Source: JAEUSG01 sp964590225
Lineage (GTDB): Bacteria; Fibrobacterota; OXYB2-FULL-49-7; JAEUSG01
Reading direction: 5' to 3'
DNA length: 28,695 nt
NCBI GenBank assembly: GCA_964590225.1
Contig: CAZPWS010000039.1
Location: forward strand, 1 to 28,695
Within the stretch, counting starts at the first letter, position 1, and every line of letters starts with the position of its first letter. The notes under the pieces are model-generated. The model did no database searches and was not told the DNA's origin. It saw only the letters and a program-made list of their open reading frames with translations. The position numbers and the translations under genes are program-made. This document shows, piece by piece, positions 23,919-28,695 of this stretch.

Positions 23919-24907
23919 AAAGTACCTGTTTACATAATAAGAAAGTAGCATTATTAATAATAACTTTTTTTTTCTTTTCCTGTTCAAATAACGACAGTAG
24001 ATTATCTGATTCTTTTTTTTCAATGGATACATACATAGAGGTGATTGCTTACACAAATAACAAGGATAGCTTTGATAGCTTTGTAGAGGCCATAAAGATG
24101 GAAGGCACACGATTAGAAAAGCTGTTCAGTACTACAACTGGAGAAAGTGAACTTAGAGCCATCAATGGCCGCTCTGGAGGGCTTACTGCTTATGTAAGCG
24201 GCGAACAACGGCATCTTTTGCAAAAAGCACTATACTATTGTAACGAGACGGATGGATTATTTGATATCTCGATTGCACCGATTAAATTTCTTTGGGGATT
24301 CGGGACAGGGCAAACGCCTTTATTCCCCGATTCTCTTGTTTTGCGAAGGACACTTGCTCTTGTAAACTGGAGAAATATCAATTTGTGCGGCGACTCCGTC
24401 TGTTTTAGTGACTCCTCCGTAAAAATTGACCTTGGGGGAATAGCAAAAGGTTATGCGCTTTCAAGATTCGCAGCTTTTGCTAATAAATTAGGCATTTCTT
24501 CATATCTCGTAAATGCTGGTGGTGATATAATAATTGGTAACCCAAAGCCTGATGGATCGAAATGGAAGATAGGAATTAAACATCCAAGAAAAGGGGGAGA
24601 ACCCATCAAAGTACTTGAATTGAACAACACTTCCGTTGTTACTTCTGGCGATTACGAAAGGTTTACTATAATTGACAACAAGCGATACCACCATATTTTT
24701 AATCCTGCTACCGGTTTTCCGGCGAATGGAATAATAAGCGCAACCGTTGTTGCAGACGATCCGGTGAAGGCCGATGTTTATTCAACAGTAATGGTTGTTA
24801 GGTCTAGTATGACCCGTCCTCAGGCTATTACGGGAGTTCAGAAAATTATCCTTATAAATGACTCGTTGGAAATAAATGAATTTGGCTATGGAGACCATGA
24901 AAAGTGA
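23915..24907 (+). CDS. apbE: FAD:protein FMN transferase (ApbE lipoprotein)
   Basis: A 330-residue ApbE-family enzyme that covalently attaches FMN, taken from FAD, to a threonine of target flavoproteins such as RnfG/NqrC-type subunits. The N-terminus is a lipoprotein signal (Lys9-Lys10, a Phe-rich core, Ser22-Cys23), placing it on the outer face of the inner membrane. Family motifs are present: FFSMDTYIEVIAY, DLGGIAKGYAL, LVNAGGDIIIG and TSGDYERF...YHHIFNPATGFP. The ATG overlaps the permease stop by four bases. The next gene starts with a GTG that overlaps this stop. Tracts of nine T (23965-23973) and eight T (24013-24020) lie near the 5' end. No flavinylation target is visible in the window. 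Confidence 0.93.
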   Translation: MKSTCLHNKKVALLIITFFFFSCSNNDSRLSDSFFSMDTYIEVIAYTNNKDSFDSFVEAIKMEGTRLEKLFSTTTGESELRAINGRSGGLTAYVSGEQRHLLQKALYYCNETDGLFDISIAPIKFLWGFGTGQTPLFPDSLVLRRTLALVNWRNINLCGDSVCFSDSSVKIDLGGIAKGYALSRFAAFANKLGISSYLVNAGGDIIIGNPKPDGSKWKIGIKHPRKGGEPIKVLELNNTSVVTSGDYERFTIIDNKRYHHIFNPATGFPANGIISATVVADDPVKADVYSTVMVVRSSMTRPQAITGVQKIILINDSLEINEFGYGDHEK

Positions 24908-26049
24908 AGTATCGTGATATTCTTCTTCAGTCGGAGTCATCGCTCGGCCCATTCGCTACCAAAAGTGACAATTCGCTTGGTCGTGCAAAGCGGATGGAAA
25001 AAGATCCTTATAGGCTCGATTTTGCAAGGGATGAAAACCGTATTTTGCATTCGCCGCCATTCAGGCGCCTTAAGCACAAAACGCAGGTTTTTATGGCTCC
25101 CAATAATGATCATATTTGCACAAGAATGGAACATGTACTCCATGTTTCTTCAATAGCAATGACTGTTGGCCGATGTCTTGGGCTTAACATTGATCTTATA
25201 TCAGCCATTGCAAAGGGACACGATCTTGGTCATGCCCCTTTTGGTCACGCTGGAGAACGGGCACTAAATGATGCGCTAAAACGATACGATAAAAAACGCT
25301 CTTTCATGCACGAAATTCATGGGCTAAGAGTAGTTGACTATTTAACAAACTACGGCAATGGCCTTAATCTTACATACGAGGTAAGGGACGGAATTATCTC
25401 ACATTGCGGTGAAAAGTTTGAGCAGTCAATTGTCCCCGATAGAGCAAGAGACTTAACACGGCTGAATGCTGTTTCCGACCGATGTAATTTCCCATCTACT
25501 CTTGAGGGCTGTCTTGTGAGAATGGCAGACAAGGTTGCCTATCTTGGTCGAGATCTTGAGGATGCCATAGAGGCTAATGTTGTTAAAAGAGAAGATTTAC
25601 CGGCAGACATTAGGGAGGGGCTCGGAGATAGTAATGGAAAAATAATTGGTCGGCTGGTTCACGATATTGTTGTTAACAGCATGGGGCAGGATGCCATTAG
25701 TTTATCGGAAGAGACCTTTATGCTTATGCGCCAATTAAAGGAGTTTAACTATCAACACATATACAACGCTCAGGATTATGCAGAAAGAGTTACTCATATT
25801 ATCAATAGTCTTTTTGATGAGCATATTGACATATTAATAAAAACGAGAGGCGGCAAGGAAAGGGCGGAACGAGAAAAAGTTGTCAGGCTTGCGCCATCGC
25901 TATTGATATTTTTTGATTTCTGCAAAAACATATCCTATTCGATTGAAACAGAAGACTATACAATAGTAACGGATTATATTGCTGGCATGACTGATAATTT
26001 CGCGCTGCGTGTTTTTAATGAGCTATTCATGCCCAAGGCAATAGTATAG
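24904..26049 (+). CDS. dgt: dGTPase-like HD-domain phosphohydrolase
   Basis: A 381-residue protein of the deoxyguanosinetriphosphate triphosphohydrolase family, which removes triphosphate from dGTP and related dNTPs. The HD metal site is intact: His77 in TRMEHVLHV, His106-Asp107 in GHDLGHAPFGH and Asp209 in RMADKVAYLGRDLEDA. FRRLKHKTQVF near residue 53 is also a family block. The length fits the shorter type-2 dGTPase-like group. The GTG start at 24904 overlaps the apbE stop (GTGA), so it is probably translated from the same message despite an unrelated function. Its stop is 39 nt from the next gene, which has its own ribosome binding site. Confidence 0.9.
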   Translation: MKYRDILLQSESSLGPFATKSDNSLGRAKRMEKDPYRLDFARDENRILHSPPFRRLKHKTQVFMAPNNDHICTRMEHVLHVSSIAMTVGRCLGLNIDLISAIAKGHDLGHAPFGHAGERALNDALKRYDKKRSFMHEIHGLRVVDYLTNYGNGLNLTYEVRDGIISHCGEKFEQSIVPDRARDLTRLNAVSDRCNFPSTLEGCLVRMADKVAYLGRDLEDAIEANVVKREDLPADIREGLGDSNGKIIGRLVHDIVVNSMGQDAISLSEETFMLMRQLKEFNYQHIYNAQDYAERVTHIINSLFDEHIDILIKTRGGKERAEREKVVRLAPSLLIFFDFCKNISYSIETEDYTIVTDYIAGMTDNFALRVFNELFMPKAIV

Positions 26050-26088
26050 TGTAATAGAAAGTTTAAGTATGTGATATGGAGGTGCCCA

Positions 26089-28104
26089 ATGTATTGCTCT
26101 GATTGCGAAACTAAAGCTTCATTTGATCGGATGGGTGACATAGTTTTTGCATGTTTCTCACATAACAAAAATGATGCTATAAATTGCAGTGATGCATGGA
26201 AAAAAGGGAATAAAAGAGGAGCCGCAGAAATCCTGCTGAAATGGTTCCGGACACGGAAGGTGCCAAAGTGGTATTTCGATATCACTAAGCGTATGACGAT
26301 AGTTAGGAACCTATTGAATTATTTTCCTGAAGACATTAAAAAGAGCAAGGAAGTAGCGGACAAGCTTCTTGAGGGAGAAATATATTGGGGTGGAACTTAC
26401 CAAAATTGCGGTTTTCCGCCTAAGTGGATGGAGTTTAAGGCGGACGAGGAGTATAATGAGTTCCTTAATCGTCATTTTTTTCTTTTTGATCTTGGTATTG
26501 CATATTGGTGTACCAGCGATGAAAAGTATGCTCGGGCTTATGTTAGACTATTGACCGATTTTGTTGACGGTGTTGCACCGGTTGACATTATCATGTATCG
26601 TACAAATGGCACAGCTTGGAATCCTGGTCCTTGGAATCTGCTCAATGTTGGTATTCGTGCGAAGACATGGTTGTACTCGCTACCATTTTTTATTGATTCT
26701 CCGTCAATGAACGGAGAATTGCTTATTAGAATGTTCTATTCTTTGATCCAGTCCCGTACTGTATTGAGATATCTTTCACCTGAAATATGGCCAAATTATG
26801 ATCATAACCACTTTGTAATGGAGATGCAGGGATTGTTTACTATTGGCGTTATGCTGCCGGAGTTATCTGCAACAGCCGGTCCTGATGCACAATTTGCTAT
26901 GTTACAATTGGAACGAGCTATTGAATGTCAAATTCTTGATGATGGTGTACAGTGCGAAGAAACTCCAAACTATCACTTTGGTTGTATAAATTGGTTTATC
27001 GAACCAATGCTACTTGGCGAATTAAACGGTTATGCCTTTAGTTCTAAATACCGCGATAGACTGGAGAAAATGACTCGTTTTTGTACTTATATGATTCGTC
27101 CGGACGGAAGCATTACTCCACATGGCGATTCGTGGCCTGTTAATCGTGACTCTGTTATGGCATTGTGTAAATATTCACTGGTCAATATCTCTCTTCCATG
27201 GAGAGTTAAGCCTGATTATTATGTTTTTCTGCTGCTTGGAGCAGCAATGGAATTACTTAAAGATGATAACAGTTTAGGCTTAATGCCACTTAATGCCGTC
27301 TTCCCTAAAGGCGGTTTTTATTTTGTTCGAACGGCTTGGGACAGTAGCGCTTTATCCCTTGTAATTCGAAATGGTGCTTCTTTGAGTGGTCATACACATG
27401 CGGATCATTTAAGTATGGATATATCTGCCTATGGCGGACCATTGTTAACCGAGCCAGGAACGATATCATATGCTGAAGGTGAGGAACGGCGTTATTTCAA
27501 GTCATCCCACGCACACAGTACCATTGTTATAGATAACAACTCTACAAAAGAATATATCAGTACATGGAAATGGAGATCCTCACCTGTTGTTGGTGCATCA
27601 GAGTTTACACAAGATTCAGACGGTACAAAAATAACATGTTGGCATTATGCGTATGATCCTATTCGTGTTTCCCGGACAGTCGCATTGCATAAAAATCGCT
27701 TTTGGGTGGTTGATGATTTAATATCTGGGTTATCGGGCAATGAAATCGCATCGTATTATCATTTTGTATCAGACAAGGTTGAATTGCTTAATTTAGATAT
27801 GTTCCAATGTGCAATGAGCAATGTTTCAGAAAAAGCGCCGAGTCTTGCGATTATTATATTATCCCCTAAATATATTCCCTCGATTGAAAATGGGTGGAAT
27901 GCGCCTATTTATGGTATTAAAGTTCCTTGTAGAGTGCTTAAGCTAACAGAAAATAAGGCTTATGAAACTTCTTCTTGTCGTACTTTGCTTATTCCATTTC
28001 CTAAAGGAGAAACGCCCATGATTTCTGTAAAAAGAAATAATAACACCACTGAACTTTCGATAGGAGGTTCATTTCCATGTCAGGCAATCGTCAGATTAAC
28101 CTAA
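26089..28104 (+). CDS. Heparinase II/III-family polysaccharide lyase
   Basis: A 671-residue protein of the heparinase II/III family (Hepar_II_III, PF07940), which cleaves uronic-acid-containing polysaccharides by beta-elimination. An alpha-helical toroid domain (about 30-390; RTNGTAWNPGPWN, CEETPNYHFG) precedes a beta-sheet domain (about 395-671). The latter holds the histidine cluster SGHTHADHLSMD (His435, His437, His440), EPGTISY and SSHAHSTIVIDN. The ATG at 26089 has GGAGG 6 nt upstream; a GTG at 26071 is less likely. There is no signal peptide or lipobox, unlike most secreted or periplasmic lyases, so it probably acts on imported oligosaccharides in the cytoplasm. The next gene lies 82 nt away on the same strand. 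Confidence 0.85.
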   Translation: MYCSDCETKASFDRMGDIVFACFSHNKNDAINCSDAWKKGNKRGAAEILLKWFRTRKVPKWYFDITKRMTIVRNLLNYFPEDIKKSKEVADKLLEGEIYWGGTYQNCGFPPKWMEFKADEEYNEFLNRHFFLFDLGIAYWCTSDEKYARAYVRLLTDFVDGVAPVDIIMYRTNGTAWNPGPWNLLNVGIRAKTWLYSLPFFIDSPSMNGELLIRMFYSLIQSRTVLRYLSPEIWPNYDHNHFVMEMQGLFTIGVMLPELSATAGPDAQFAMLQLERAIECQILDDGVQCEETPNYHFGCINWFIEPMLLGELNGYAFSSKYRDRLEKMTRFCTYMIRPDGSITPHGDSWPVNRDSVMALCKYSLVNISLPWRVKPDYYVFLLLGAAMELLKDDNSLGLMPLNAVFPKGGFYFVRTAWDSSALSLVIRNGASLSGHTHADHLSMDISAYGGPLLTEPGTISYAEGEERRYFKSSHAHSTIVIDNNSTKEYISTWKWRSSPVVGASEFTQDSDGTKITCWHYAYDPIRVSRTVALHKNRFWVVDDLISGLSGNEIASYYHFVSDKVELLNLDMFQCAMSNVSEKAPSLAIIILSPKYIPSIENGWNAPIYGIKVPCRVLKLTENKAYETSSCRTLLIPFPKGETPMISVKRNNNTTELSIGGSFPCQAIVRLT

Positions 28105-28186
28105 GTCAAAAAAGTTTTAAATCCAGACCAAGCCTTTTGTTATGTAATATGCTATACTTCTTAAAAAAGAAAGGATTCATAATAAC

Positions 28187-28695
28187 ATGGCGAAAATAGT
28201 AATAAACAGGGATGAATATCTCGACAGGGTAACGGCCTGTTGGCTTGGGAAAAATATTGGCGGAACTCTTGGCGCGCCTTTTGAATGGAAAAGACAGATA
28301 AACAGTGTCTCTTTTTATACTCAGGATCTCAGTGGTGAACCAATGCCGAACGACGATCTGGACATACAACTTTTATGGCTTATCGCGATGGAAGAGCAGG
28401 GTATCACAATTGATTCGCATATCCTTGCCGAATACTGGTCGCTCTATGTTACACCCCACTGGGCTGAGTATGGCATTGCAAAAATAAATATGCGAAGAGG
28501 GCTAATGCCCCCATTTTGCGGTGATGTTAATAATAATGCTTATAGAGACAGTTGTGGCGCATTCATTCGCTCAGAAATATGGGCATGTATAGCGCCTGGT
28601 TTACCTAGGCTCGCAGCAAAGCTTTCCTACGAAGATGCTATACTTGACCACGGGATAGGAGAAGGAATGTATGCTGAACTGTTTTGCGCCTCAAT
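28187..28695 (+). CDS. ADP-ribosylglycohydrolase-family protein (5' part)
   Basis: The first 169 codons of an open frame that runs off the right edge of the window. The N-terminus (DRVTACWLGKNIGGTLGAPFEW) and the metal-ligand motif NDDLD (55-59) followed by IQLLWLIAMEE mark the ADP-ribosylglycohydrolase fold (PF03747). Later blocks (SCGAFIRSEIWA, DHGIGEGMYAELF) resemble the long subgroup often annotated near carbohydrate genes, rather than DraG of nitrogenase control. It could remove ADP-ribose from a target or hydrolyse another N- or O-glycoside. AAGG about 12 nt upstream is a weak ribosome binding site. A TATACT hexamer at 28153-28158 might be a -10, without a recognisable -35. Confidence 0.82.
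   Translation, partial: MAKIVINRDEYLDRVTACWLGKNIGGTLGAPFEWKRQINSVSFYTQDLSGEPMPNDDLDIQLLWLIAMEEQGITIDSHILAEYWSLYVTPHWAEYGIAKINMRRGLMPPFCGDVNNNAYRDSCGAFIRSEIWACIAPGLPRLAAKLSYEDAILDHGIGEGMYAELFCAS

Overview
The window looks like a chromosomal segment from a Gram-negative (diderm), probably anaerobic bacterium with a slightly AT-rich genome. The diderm call rests on a patatin/POTRA/beta-barrel outer-membrane protein and lipoprotein-type N-termini. The anaerobe call is softer. It rests on the four-module CoA-disulfide-reductase-type persulfide enzyme and the NADP-type glutamate dehydrogenase. Gene content would fit a Fibrobacterota/Chitinivibrionia-like or related FCB/PVC-type lineage, but nothing in the sequence fixes the taxonomy. 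Nearly all of the window is coding. I saw no insertion sequence, prophage, CRISPR array or rRNA.

Layout. (1) 60-2962, minus strand: radA, a small FliS-like gene and an SO_0444-type metal permease, in that transcription order. (2) 3019-7963, plus strand: a multidomain sigma-54 activator (DHp, REC, REC, AAA+, Fis), ndk, and an 823-residue CoA-disulfide-reductase/rhodanese/TusA/DsrE fusion. The short gap between radA and the activator carries an 18-bp palindrome. (3) 7971-9314, minus strand: gdhA. Its upstream region, shared with the next operon, carries two near-identical TACA-N4-TGTA boxes exactly 30 bp apart. (4) 9449-18347, plus strand: seven tightly packed or overlapping genes. These are a 7TM-PAS-SpoIIE phosphatase, a type Vd patatin-like outer-membrane protein, a HAMP-DHp sensor without an ATPase domain, then hisA, proB, proA and hisI. 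(5) 18349-19281, minus strand: a flippase-like membrane protein. (6) 19375-19858: a promoter, a small Cys-rich protein gene and tRNA-Thr(CGU). (7) 19887-26049, plus strand: an iron/thiamine/phosphonate-type ABC importer (binding protein, ATPase, fused permease), an ApbE lipoprotein and a dGTPase-like HD protein, all overlapping or abutting except the last. (8) 26089 to the window end: a cytoplasmic-looking heparinase II/III-family lyase and the start of an ADP-ribosylglycohydrolase-family gene.

How it fits together. Housekeeping metabolism (proline, histidine, nucleotides, ammonia assimilation) is interleaved with signalling genes of unusual architecture. Two proteins carry a histidine-kinase dimerisation/phosphoacceptor (DHp) segment but no ATPase domain, and a PP2C-type phosphatase is fused to a kinase-style sensor. 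The most promising leads are the phosphatase/patatin/DHp operon, the paired operator boxes at gdhA, and the lyase plus ADP-ribosylglycohydrolase pair at the right end.
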